A stretch of 64,000 nucleotides of DNA from Bacillota bacterium. GTDB lineage: Bacteria > Bacillota > Clostridia > Acetivibrionales > DSM-1351. This document shows, piece by piece, positions 7,415 through 15,931 of the stretch. The stretch lies in contig JAEYNY010000135.1 in assembly GCA_023412275.1 (NCBI GenBank), positions 1 through 64,000 of the forward strand, read 5' to 3'. Made by a program: the position numbers and the translations under genes. Each line of letters opens with the position of its first letter. Position 1 is the stretch's first letter. The notes under the pieces are model-generated. The model saw only the letters and a list, made by a program, of their open reading frames with translations, was not told where the DNA came from and did no database searches.

Positions 7415-9526
7415 ATGCGTAATATTAATATTTTTGAAAAAGTAAAAAAAATATATTTAAACGGACATCAGATTAAAGCTATTACCAGTCTCATACTTAT
7501 TTTAGCAATACTTATTTTATACGGACTAAATTCCGGATACTCTGAAGCTAGTACATTGCCAATTAAGATGAAATCTATTGCAGGCGGAAATGAGTTTTCT
7601 GCGTCAATAGGGGTAGATGGATCTGTTTGGACATGGGGTGATAATTATGCAGGACAGCTGGGTGACGGTAGCAAAATATCTAGAAGCATTCCATCTAAAG
7701 TCAAGGGCTTATCTGGTTTCAAGGCAGTAGCCTGTGGGGCTAATCATACACTAGCATTAAAAGAAGATGGTACAGTTTGGGCATGGGGACATAATCTGTG
7801 CAAACAAATTGGCAATGGAACTAAAAATGGTACACAAAGTAGTCCTGTAAAAGTATCCGGTTTAAATAATATAAAAGCAATAGCCGGTGGTTATAACCAT
7901 TCCGTTGCTCTAAAAAGTGATGGTACGGTTTGGACATGGGGAAGAAATTGCGAGGGACAGCTTGGAAGAGAAACTTCAGATGTTTATACAGCTAATCCCG
8001 GGGTTATTAAATCACTTGACAATGTAACTGCAATTGTTGCACTCAGCGATTATACCGCAGCATTAAAACGTGACGGTACTGTTTGGGTTTGTGGTCAAGT
8101 TGATGGAGATAGGAGCTACACAATGATACAGGCTGAAGGTCTGAAGGATATCATTGAGATTTCTGCAATGGCTAATAATGTTGTAGCTCTGAAAAGTGAC
8201 GGGACAGTATACTTGTGGAAATGCACAATAGATGGTAGTGAACTTACAAAGATAGAAGGCCTTGAAGATATTAAATCTATATCAGGTGGTCAGTATAACT
8301 TAACTGCACTAAAAAAAGATGGCTCACTCTGGACAGTTGGAGAGACTTATTCTGTTTCAGGTGTTTTGATAGGAGGAGATCCTGATTTTGTAAATGTTAC
8401 AAGGATTAATAATATTGACAATGTAAAAACAATGGCATCAGGATATAATCATACACTTATATTGAAAAATGATGGGACAGTATGGGGAATTGGAAATAAC
8501 CGAGCAGGACAGCTTGGAAACGGAATAATAGCGTATAGTTCAAAACCTTCTAGTATTCAGGGCCTGAATAAAATAAAAGATATTAAGGTATCTGCAGGTC
8601 AGAGTATGGCTTTAAATGATAAAGGTGTAGTCTTTGTTTGGGGAGAAAATGTATCTAATTTTTTGTCCTCGGTTGAATATGACTACATTAGTACCCCCAA
8701 AGAGGTACCAGATATAACAGACATAAAGGCGTTAGCGTGTAATTATGGAACATATGCAGTTCTTAAGGAAGATGGAACTATATGTGGTTGGGGGGTAAAT
8801 ACAGATAATATTAAGAAGATGGACGGACTTAATAAAGTTATTGCATTAGACGGTGGCTATAACCTTAACTATCAATATATAGCATTGAAAAGCGATGGTA
8901 CCGTTTGGGAATGGTTATTGAATGGAAATGTTAATAGACCTCACAAAGTTAATGGTATATCAAATGTAAAAGCAATATCAAAGGGTACTTATCACTCTCT
9001 GGCATTGAAGGAGGACGGCACAGTGTGGAGTTGGAGGAATCCTGAGTATTATGCTGATGAATCCAAAATTGATACCAAAGGACCGCTTAAAATTAACGGA
9101 TTATCGAATGTTGTTGCAATTTCAGCAGGGGAAAGAACTTCTTTAGCACTAAAAAAGGACGGTACAGTTTGGATATGGGAAACTGATAACAAAGGAAACC
9201 TTGCGAGAAAACCACAAAAAATAAATGGATTGTCCGACGTTATAGCAATATCAGGTGATTCAACTGCATTAAAAAAAGACGGTACAGTTTGGACGTGGGT
9301 TAATAATCAGTATGTAAAGCTTAGTAACGGAACTTTTATAAATAAAATAACTCCGGCTAAGGTATTAGGACTCAAAAATATTGTACGAATATCCTCAGGT
9401 CAGCTTCATACTTTAGCTTTGGATAAGTATGGTACAGTTTGGGCATGGGGGTTGAATGATAATGGACAATTGGGGAATGGAATAGCTTTGTTTGAAGATA
9501 AATTTGTACAATGCTTGATAAAGTAA
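7415..9526 (+). CDS. Secreted or anchored RCC1-repeat beta-propeller protein
   Basis: This 703-residue protein has an N-terminal hydrophobic segment (about residues 24-43) acting as signal peptide or anchor. The rest is RCC1-type repeats of about 47 residues with the core ALKxDGTVWxWGxNxxGQLG. I count 14 DGTVW-like cores, which suits two seven-bladed propellers. No catalytic domain is visible. Several middle repeats are worn. Such bacterial RCC1 proteins are usually extracellular binding proteins with unknown ligands. It is followed at close spacing by a second protein of the same build, so the pair is probably a tandem duplication. Confidence 0.85.
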   Translation: MRNINIFEKVKKIYLNGHQIKAITSLILILAILILYGLNSGYSEASTLPIKMKSIAGGNEFSASIGVDGSVWTWGDNYAGQLGDGSKISRSIPSKVKGLSGFKAVACGANHTLALKEDGTVWAWGHNLCKQIGNGTKNGTQSSPVKVSGLNNIKAIAGGYNHSVALKSDGTVWTWGRNCEGQLGRETSDVYTANPGVIKSLDNVTAIVALSDYTAALKRDGTVWVCGQVDGDRSYTMIQAEGLKDIIEISAMANNVVALKSDGTVYLWKCTIDGSELTKIEGLEDIKSISGGQYNLTALKKDGSLWTVGETYSVSGVLIGGDPDFVNVTRINNIDNVKTMASGYNHTLILKNDGTVWGIGNNRAGQLGNGIIAYSSKPSSIQGLNKIKDIKVSAGQSMALNDKGVVFVWGENVSNFLSSVEYDYISTPKEVPDITDIKALACNYGTYAVLKEDGTICGWGVNTDNIKKMDGLNKVIALDGGYNLNYQYIALKSDGTVWEWLLNGNVNRPHKVNGISNVKAISKGTYHSLALKEDGTVWSWRNPEYYADESKIDTKGPLKINGLSNVVAISAGERTSLALKKDGTVWIWETDNKGNLARKPQKINGLSDVIAISGDSTALKKDGTVWTWVNNQYVKLSNGTFINKITPAKVLGLKNIVRISSGQLHTLALDKYGTVWAWGLNDNGQLGNGIALFEDKFVQCLIK

Positions 9527-9574
9527 TATAAACACTTGGAGTTAGACATAAAAGAACAAGGAGATATACGGATT

Positions 9575-11650
9575 ATGATTTGTAAAAAAAATATATTAGT
9601 GTTTTTAGTGGTATTTACGTTATTATTTACAGGTACTTCAGAGTTTTTATCTTCTGCTGAAGCTTCGGTTCCTGAAAGCTTTGTGTCAGTATCAATAGGG
9701 CAATGGTTTTCGGTTGCTCTAAAGAGTGACGGAACAGTGTGGGCAGCGGGGAGAAATGAAGATGGACAACTGGGCGTCGGAGATAAAAGTTACAGATCCG
9801 GTTTTGTAAGAGTTTTGGGGCTAACCAATGTAGTTGCTGTTTCAGCCGGTGAAAGTCACGGTGTTGCTCTAAAAAAGGACGGGACGGTTTGGACATGGGG
9901 AATGAATACTGATGGAGAATTAGGTGATGGTACATATGATAATCATACTAAGCCGGTTAAAGTCAAAAACTTAACAAATGTGATAAGTATTTCAGCAGGT
10001 TATAAGCATACGTTGGCATTAAAGAAAGATGGTACAGTTTGGGCTTGGGGGTACAATTATTACGGTGATTTGGGGGATGGGACAAAAGTAGGAAAGAATA
10101 TACCAGTAAAAGTATTAGAAAATGTAAAAAATATTTATTCATATATGAATGACAATGTTGCTGTTAAAAAAGATAATTCAGTTTGGGCATGGGGATCACA
10201 TGTCTCTGAAATCTTTGGTAACTGGTCTGTAAAAGATAGAAAAAAACCTGTTAAGCTTCTGGGAATTTCAAATCTGGATAAAATAAATTTACAACTAGAT
10301 ACTGATTTTTTAATAAAGAAGGATGGAAGTTTATGGTCTTGGAAAATGAACATAAATGATAAGACTAAAAAAGACATAAAAGAGGTATCTGTTAAATTAA
10401 CAAAAATAAATAGTGTTGACAAGGTAAGAGCTGTAGGAACAATGAATAATACGATTATTATTCTTAAAAACGATGGTACTTTATGGAATCTAAAAGATAT
10501 TCCTTATCAAATAAAAGGAATCGATAATATAGAGTCTATTTATTCAAATAACAAAAGTGTATTTGCGGTTAAAGCAGATGGAACACTTTGGGCATGGGGC
10601 GATAATTATTGTGGGGAACTGGGCGATGGATCAACTCAGGGGTTGCTTAAGCCGGAAAAGCTTTTACAAACGGGTACTGATACATCGATTTATGCCAGCC
10701 AAAACAATTCTTTCATAATAACAAATGACGGAGCCCTTACAGGGTGGGGATCAATACCGATTGTTTCAGACAATGATAATTATATAACAACACCAAGTAC
10801 ATTTACATACTTTAAGGATGTAAAATCTGTTTCCACAACAATATTTGAGTTATCTGTTTTGAATAATAATGGAAATTTATGGAATAGCTCTTTTGGTTCA
10901 GATATTAAACTTAACGATGTTACTCAGCTTGCAAGTGGAACTTTTCACAATATGGCTTTAAAACAGGATGGTACGGTTTGGACTTGGGGCGACAATAGCT
11001 ACGGCCAATTGGGAAACGGGAAAAATAAAGATTGTAAATATCCTGTTAAAGTAAACGGGTTGTCGAACATAAAATCAGTTGCTGTAGCAGGAATGAGTTC
11101 ATTTATACTTAAGGATGATGGTTCTGTTTGGGGATGGGGAAGCAATGTTGGAATTAATTTGACTACTGATGGCAAAGTTGCTATCAATACTCCGGTGAAA
11201 ATACAGGGCTTGTCAGACATGATTTCTATTGCTGGTGGAGAAAATGTTTTACTCGCACTAAAGAAAGATGGCACTGTATATGAATTGGGAAGTTACTATA
11301 CCAATGGTGATATTATAAAAATAACTAAGCCAACCAAAGTAAGTGAACTTAGTGAAATCATATCTGTTTCATGTGGTGATGGATTTTTTATGGCATTAAA
11401 GAGAGATGGCACTGTGTGGACATGGGGCAAAAATGAAAATGGGCAGTTAGGTGATGGAACTGTATTATACAGTGAAACTCCTAAAATGGTAAAAGATTTG
11501 AACGGGATAGTAAAGATTTCAGCAGGTTCAGAACATTCGATGGCTCTATCCAACGATGGTACATTATGGGTATGGGGCGACAATATGTTCGGGCAATTGG
11601 GTACCGGACGAGAGTTAACAATATCCGATCCTATACAGGTAGGTATATAA
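9575..11650 (+). CDS. Second secreted RCC1-repeat beta-propeller protein
   Basis: This protein has a cleavable signal peptide (MICKKNILVFLVVF..., cleavage probably after SAEA) and about 14 RCC1-type repeats, again fitting two seven-bladed propellers. Frame is open from TTG 9536, but ATG 9575 starts the signal peptide directly and follows AAGGAG (9558-9563), so I prefer it. It is a diverged paralogue of the preceding protein; repeats 4-6 and 8-9 are the most degenerate. The ligand is unknown. The pair seems to form one transcription unit ending at the hairpin near 11715. Confidence 0.85.
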   Translation: MICKKNILVFLVVFTLLFTGTSEFLSSAEASVPESFVSVSIGQWFSVALKSDGTVWAAGRNEDGQLGVGDKSYRSGFVRVLGLTNVVAVSAGESHGVALKKDGTVWTWGMNTDGELGDGTYDNHTKPVKVKNLTNVISISAGYKHTLALKKDGTVWAWGYNYYGDLGDGTKVGKNIPVKVLENVKNIYSYMNDNVAVKKDNSVWAWGSHVSEIFGNWSVKDRKKPVKLLGISNLDKINLQLDTDFLIKKDGSLWSWKMNINDKTKKDIKEVSVKLTKINSVDKVRAVGTMNNTIIILKNDGTLWNLKDIPYQIKGIDNIESIYSNNKSVFAVKADGTLWAWGDNYCGELGDGSTQGLLKPEKLLQTGTDTSIYASQNNSFIITNDGALTGWGSIPIVSDNDNYITTPSTFTYFKDVKSVSTTIFELSVLNNNGNLWNSSFGSDIKLNDVTQLASGTFHNMALKQDGTVWTWGDNSYGQLGNGKNKDCKYPVKVNGLSNIKSVAVAGMSSFILKDDGSVWGWGSNVGINLTTDGKVAINTPVKIQGLSDMISIAGGENVLLALKKDGTVYELGSYYTNGDIIKITKPTKVSELSEIISVSCGDGFFMALKRDGTVWTWGKNENGQLGDGTVLYSETPKMVKDLNGIVKISAGSEHSMALSNDGTLWVWGDNMFGQLGTGRELTISDPIQVGI

Positions 11651-11710
11651 GTGAGAGCAGTAAAAAAAGGCTTACCCCAAAGGTAAGTCGTAAACCATGA
11701 GTACCGATAC

Positions 11711-11742
11711 AAAAAAAGCCGCCATTTGGCGGCTTTAATTTT
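11711..11742. terminator. Bidirectional rho-independent terminator
   Basis: AAAGCCGCC (11715-11723) pairs with GGCGGCTTT (11728-11736) around a 4-nt loop, with an A run on the left and a T-rich run on the right. It can stop both the RCC1 genes and the convergent MFS gene. A second 8-bp hairpin lies just before it at 11669-11689. Confidence 0.85.
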
Positions 11743-11763
11743 GCTAATAAAGGTATTGTCACC

Positions 11764-13008
11764 TTAGTGAACGCTTACTTTTTTTACTTTCAGGAGCGAA
11801 ATAAGCAATATTCCCACGCCTGCGCAGATAGACGCGATTATAAATGCAGGGGACATCAAGGATATATCAGTAGCAGCTATATTTTTATAATATCCGGCCA
11901 CATATGAGGAAACCACCGCCCCAATGCCAAATCCTAGCAATACCAAACCATAATTTGTTGCCATGTGTCGAGCTCCGAACAAATCAGCGGTAAGAGCTGG
12001 GAAATTACTCAAGAAACCGCCGTAGAAAAATCCTATAAAGGCGATAACGACATAAATCCAGTAACCGTTTGCGGCGTTGACAAATAAGGACATGATACCT
12101 GAGCCTAAAAGAAGGATAATAAGAGTAAGCTTGCGTCCTATCTTGTCAGAAATCATACCCCACAGGAGTCGACCAAGCGAGTTGCATATAGAAATTATAA
12201 GAACTCCCACCACCGCAGTTGATTCGAGTCCTTTAGCAACTGCAATAGGCTTGGCAAATCCAATCATCATAAGACCGCCCATGCAGGCGAGAGCCATTGC
12301 AAGGGTAACAAAATAATAGGAAGGCGTTGCAAGAACTTGCTTTGGCGAAAGATCAACACCTGTCGGCGCTGGAGATTCTTGCCCTGTAGTTCCACTATGG
12401 CCTGATTTCTTATTTTCAAAGTCATCGGGTGGGTTTTTGAGCATAAGTCCACCAATAGTACAAATGACAAGAAAAAGTCCGCTGAGAACCATAAAGGTTT
12501 TCTGTTCTCCCACCTGCTGTCCACCGAATTGTTTAATGAGAATTTCAATAATCGGCGTAAACACAACACCACCGAAGCCTAGCGCTGAAACGATAACCCC
12601 GGTAACAAGCCCTTTTTTGTGGGGGAACCATTTTTGCGCGCATGATATAGTGGTCGAATAAGTGAATCCCATACCGACGCCACCCATTACACCATAAGTC
12701 AGCCAAAGTAGCCACGGTACAGAAGCGGTGACAAATGAAGCAAAGAAAAATCCGAGAGAGAGAATTACTCCACCCATGATGACTACAATGCGGATTGAGT
12801 ATTTTGCAACAAGCTTTCCGCCTAAAATGCTTCCGAATGTGAGGGTCGCAAGAAGAAGTGAGAAAGTAAGACTTGCAGCTGCATTGTCACCATCAAATAT
12901 GCTTTTTGCTATACCTGTCTGAAAAAGGCTCCACAGATATGCAACACCGAGGCAGAGCTGAATGGCAATTGAGGCGATAATTGAATATACAGGTTTGTAA
13001 TTTTTCAT
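11764..13008 (-). CDS. MFS transporter, oxalate/formate antiporter (OFA) type
   Basis: This 414-residue integral membrane protein has 12 predicted helices and a hydrophilic central loop (KNPPDDFENKKSGHSG...). The N-terminal GVAYLWSLFQTGIA and the GGVGMGFTYSTTISCAQKWFPHKKG stretch are characteristic of the OFA subfamily, which moves small carboxylates such as oxalate, formate or lactate. Substrate cannot be read from sequence. Its start follows a strong GGGAGG site. It is monocistronic and divergent from the dockerin esterase. Confidence 0.85.
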   Translation of the reverse strand: MKNYKPVYSIIASIAIQLCLGVAYLWSLFQTGIAKSIFDGDNAAASLTFSLLLATLTFGSILGGKLVAKYSIRIVVIMGGVILSLGFFFASFVTASVPWLLWLTYGVMGGVGMGFTYSTTISCAQKWFPHKKGLVTGVIVSALGFGGVVFTPIIEILIKQFGGQQVGEQKTFMVLSGLFLVICTIGGLMLKNPPDDFENKKSGHSGTTGQESPAPTGVDLSPKQVLATPSYYFVTLAMALACMGGLMMIGFAKPIAVAKGLESTAVVGVLIISICNSLGRLLWGMISDKIGRKLTLIILLLGSGIMSLFVNAANGYWIYVVIAFIGFFYGGFLSNFPALTADLFGARHMATNYGLVLLGFGIGAVVSSYVAGYYKNIAATDISLMSPAFIIASICAGVGILLISLLKVKKVSVH

Positions 13009-13353
13009 TTCAAACCTCCCTTAATTAGTAATTGTTAAACATTGTATATTATTTCAAATAAGTAGGCTACTCACTTTCTGCCAACTTTTTCTTAAAAATA
13101 CAATGAATTTTGCTATTTTTTACAGAAGAAAGTCATTTTAAGCAAATAATTGTTACATAATATATCAATGTATTATACATTGTATTTTTAGTTAAAGAAT
13201 GAAACGACAGCAATAATCACTGTTGCAAATTAATCTCGATAGTTATCGGCAAAATTTATACCAAATTTAAAAAGATTTATATTGAAATGTAAAACATTTA
13301 CAGATTATAATAAAATTGAATGTCAATAAAAAACGTCTTAGGAGGAAAAAATA
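13009..13353. other. Divergent intergenic region
   Basis: This AT-rich gap has no gene. It contains a clear rightward promoter at 13282-13311. Several ACATTGTAT/ATACAATGT-like words occur around 13038-13180 and could be regulator sites, but none forms a strict operator. Nothing else was seen. Confidence 0.5.
13282..13311 (+). promoter_or_regulatory. Sigma-A-type promoter of the dockerin esterase
   Basis: TTGAAA (13282-13287) and a perfect TATAAT (13306-13311) are separated by 18 bp. Transcription would start near 13318, about 35 bp before the ATG, with AGGAGG at 13340-13345. Confidence 0.65.
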
Positions 13354-14289
13354 ATGAATGGTTTAAGAAAAAGACTTTTATCATTAATAATGGTGGTAAG
13401 CCTTTGTCTCTGCGCAAGTTCAGTTTGTAATGCTAACCAGGTAACTACACAAGGTGTTACTGCTACAGCATCGGGACTTATCGGAGATCTGAACGGAGAT
13501 AATGCCATCGATGCGCTTGATTATTCGTTAATGAAGCAATTCTTACTCGGTATTGTTACCGATTTACCTGTTCAGGATGATCTGTATGCTGCTGACCTTG
13601 ACGGTGATGGAAATATAACAGCATTGGATTTGTCCTTATCAAAGCAATATCTTTTAGGACTCATTACAAAGTTCCCAAAAATTCCACCTCAAAACGTTAC
13701 TACTGTTATAATGCCTTTGGGGGATTCAATAACTGATGGTATATTTGTACCAGGAGCTTACCGAATCAAACTATGGAAAAATATAACAGATGCTGGGTAC
13801 AAAGTTGATTTTGTAGGATCTCTGTCAAACGGACCATCGGAACTTGGTGATAAAGACCATGAAGGTCACTCTGGCTGGCGTATTGATCAGATTGATGCCA
13901 ATATTAATGCTTGGATGACTACATATAAGCCAAAAATTGTTTTATTACACATTGGTACAAATGATATTTCACAAAATTATGATTTGAATAATGCACCTAA
14001 CAGATTAAGCTCGTTAATTGACAAGATATGCGCTAAATTACCTAGTGGTGGAAAACTCTATGTTGCAAAAGTCATTCCTCTTAGCTATGCAGATGTAAGA
14101 AGTTATAATAATCAAGTTGCCCAAGTTGTTCAGAACAAGGCTAGTCAAGGTAAACCTGTATATGTTGTTGATATGTACAGTGCAGTATCTGTCTCTGATT
14201 TATCAGACGGAGTTCATTGCAACAGAACAGGTTGTGATAAGATGGCGGATGTTTGGTATAATGCTATCAAGAATGATTTAGGTAAATAA
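13354..14289 (+). CDS. Cellulosomal SGNH/GDSL esterase with N-terminal type I dockerin
   Basis: This 311-residue secreted enzyme has a signal peptide (1-27), a dockerin (about 43-105) and an SGNH hydrolase domain (about 117-310). The dockerin has two calcium-binding repeats, GDLNGDN (44-50) and ADLDGDGN (80-87), each followed by ALD at the cohesin-contact site. The hydrolase shows block I GDSITDG with S125, HIGTNDI, and a C-terminal DGVHCN with the catalytic Asp and His. It is most like carbohydrate esterase family 3, removing acetyl groups from xylan on the cellulosome. The dockerin comes before the catalytic domain, whereas most dockerins in this group are C-terminal. Function is inferred from family. 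Confidence 0.93.
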   Translation: MNGLRKRLLSLIMVVSLCLCASSVCNANQVTTQGVTATASGLIGDLNGDNAIDALDYSLMKQFLLGIVTDLPVQDDLYAADLDGDGNITALDLSLSKQYLLGLITKFPKIPPQNVTTVIMPLGDSITDGIFVPGAYRIKLWKNITDAGYKVDFVGSLSNGPSELGDKDHEGHSGWRIDQIDANINAWMTTYKPKIVLLHIGTNDISQNYDLNNAPNRLSSLIDKICAKLPSGGKLYVAKVIPLSYADVRSYNNQVAQVVQNKASQGKPVYVVDMYSAVSVSDLSDGVHCNRTGCDKMADVWYNAIKNDLGK

Positions 14290-14352
14290 TATGCTTTGAT
14301 GATATGTAATAAGAAAATCTTAAGAAGTTCATAAGATAGAATTCCAACTTAG

Positions 14353-14404
14353 CCCCTAATTCTGTGTTTAAATAATATTAACACAGAATTAGGGGTTGTT
14401 TATT
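14353..14404 (+). terminator. Perfect 16-bp hairpin that overlaps the next ribosome site
   Basis: CCCCTAATTCTGTGTT (14353-14368) pairs perfectly with AACACAGAATTAGGGG (14380-14395), then TTGTTTATT. It should end the esterase transcript. The right arm's AGGGG is also the only ribosome-site-like sequence for ATG 14405. Confidence 0.75.
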
Positions 14405-15304
14405 ATGTCACGAAAAGTAAAAAGAAGAAAATCAGGAATGTGCATATTCGTAGGACTTCTGTTGATGGTTGTCGTTTTTGTTTTGGTTTACAAGATAGAA
14501 TTCGGACATCCCACTGTTTCTATATCTTTAGACAGGCTAAACAGTCCTAACGCCATTCTGATCAGTTTAAAAGATCATACCAAACTGCTGAAGAAAAATA
14601 GTGAAGCAAGAATCTATCCTGCTGCTTTAACTAAAATAATGACAGCAATTGTCGCTATAGAAAATTTACCTGATTTAAAAGAAGAAATCAAACTTACCAA
14701 TTCTACGTTCCGGGGGCTGTACGAAGCAGATGCATCAATGGCTGGTTTCCAACCCGATGAGCAGGTAAGAGCAATTGATCTGTTGTACGGAGTTATACTG
14801 CCCAGCGGTGCAGAGTGCTGTATGGGACTTGCTAATACGATTGCCGGATCAGAACAGAGTTTTGTAAAAAAAATGAATCAAAAGGCTGCAGAACTTGGTA
14901 TGAAAAATACCCATTTTGAAAATGTGACAGGACTTCAGAATGAAAACCACTACACCACAGTTGAAGATTTAGCTATTCTTCTTTGTTATGCTTTAAAAAA
15001 TGATACTTTCCGGGAGATTTTTACTTCATCGCGTCATTCTACATCACCTACCAATAAGCACACTGATGGGATAACATTTAACAGCACCATGTTTGAAAAA
15101 CTCAACAATAAAAATATTATTGGTGGTGAAATTCTAGGAGGAAAAACAGGATATACTAGTGCGGCTGGTTTGTGTCTCGCAAGTCTCTCCAAAATAGATA
15201 ATCAAGAATATATTTTAGTTACAGCCGGTGCAAAAGGAGATAGTCACTCGGAACAGTTTAATATTACCGATGCAATCGTGGTATACAGCAGCATTGAAAA
15301 ATAA
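14405..15304 (+). CDS. S11 D-Ala-D-Ala carboxypeptidase homologue lacking the catalytic serine
   Basis: This 300-residue protein has an N-terminal membrane anchor (about 12-30) and an outward-facing S11/penicillin-binding fold. The S11 family trims the terminal D-Ala of peptidoglycan stems. Here the first motif, normally SxxK, reads PAALTKIM: the nucleophile position is A74 and the lysine is K77. The second motif is SGA (134-136), with Ala in place of the usual Asn. The third, KTG (247-249), is intact. The codon is GCT, so the change is not a reading error of mine. The protein is probably inactive as a carboxypeptidase or is a binding protein. ATG 14405 is chosen over TTG 14396. A VanZ-like gene follows 18 bp later. 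Confidence 0.85.
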   Translation: MSRKVKRRKSGMCIFVGLLLMVVVFVLVYKIEFGHPTVSISLDRLNSPNAILISLKDHTKLLKKNSEARIYPAALTKIMTAIVAIENLPDLKEEIKLTNSTFRGLYEADASMAGFQPDEQVRAIDLLYGVILPSGAECCMGLANTIAGSEQSFVKKMNQKAAELGMKNTHFENVTGLQNENHYTTVEDLAILLCYALKNDTFREIFTSSRHSTSPTNKHTDGITFNSTMFEKLNNKNIIGGEILGGKTGYTSAAGLCLASLSKIDNQEYILVTAGAKGDSHSEQFNITDAIVVYSSIEK

Positions 15305-15322
15305 TATAAAAATGGAGGTATT

Positions 15323-15871
15323 ATGAATAAACGAGAGCGAATTAAAACAGTCTTTTTGTATGGGGTTTTCATTTGTTACATACTTTTGTTAATGAAAATA
15401 TTGTTCTTATCAAGAATTTCAATTTCGGAGCTATTTAATAGTCAAAGAACTTTATTTAGGTCAGTTAATCTCATTCCTTTTTATAGTATAACGGAATATA
15501 TAACTTCCAATTCTATGAATATTAAACGATTTGCTTTTAGTAATGTGGTTGGCAATATAGTTATTTTTATTCCACTTGGTGTATATTTATCATTATTCAA
15601 AAAAAATAAAAAAGCAATAACTAACATGATACTTATATTTGTAGTAAGCTTATTAGTCGAAATTATTCAGGGGCTTCTTGGCATTGGAATATCAGACATT
15701 GATGATGTAATTCTAAATAGTTTGGGAGGTTGGATTGGTATTTTAGGATATAAATTTTCATTATTTATATTACGAGATGAGAAAAAAGTACATACTGCTA
15801 TCACAATAATATCGGCTACCATAGGTTTACCGGTTATATTATTTTTTTTATTCATGAAAATGAGATTCTGA
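15323..15871 (+). CDS. VanZ-like membrane protein
   Basis: This 182-residue protein has about four to five hydrophobic helices and the VanZ-family core (VNLIPFYSI..., FSNVVGNIVIFIPLGVYL, EIIQGLLGIGISDIDDVILNSLGGWIG). VanZ-like proteins influence susceptibility to glycopeptide and lipoglycopeptide antibiotics by an unresolved mechanism. The gene is co-transcribed with the S11 homologue, with GGAGG at 15313-15317. The two-gene pairing recalls vanY-vanZ, but there is no vanHAX here, so vancomycin resistance is not claimed. Confidence 0.88.
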   Translation: MNKRERIKTVFLYGVFICYILLLMKILFLSRISISELFNSQRTLFRSVNLIPFYSITEYITSNSMNIKRFAFSNVVGNIVIFIPLGVYLSLFKKNKKAITNMILIFVVSLLVEIIQGLLGIGISDIDDVILNSLGGWIGILGYKFSLFILRDEKKVHTAITIISATIGLPVILFFLFMKMRF

Positions 15872-15884
15872 AAAATTAATATAG

Positions 15885-15926
15885 ACAACAGAGACTTCCT
15901 TTTAATAGAAGTCTCTGTTGTTATTT
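15885..15926. terminator. Bidirectional hairpin terminator
   Basis: A perfect 14-bp stem (15885-15898 with 15908-15921) and a 9-nt loop lie between convergent genes, followed by TATTTAAG. Confidence 0.75.
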
Positions 15927-15931
15927 AAGTA

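Noticed and set aside
9627..11712. Long antisense open frames opposite the second RCC1 gene
   Set aside because: They arise from the repetitive codon pattern of the RCC1 repeats, lack ribosome sites and have no recognisable domains.
14405..15871. Vancomycin resistance operon (vanY-vanZ)
   Set aside because: No vanH, vanA or vanX and no VanRS pair are present, and the S11 protein lacks the catalytic serine.
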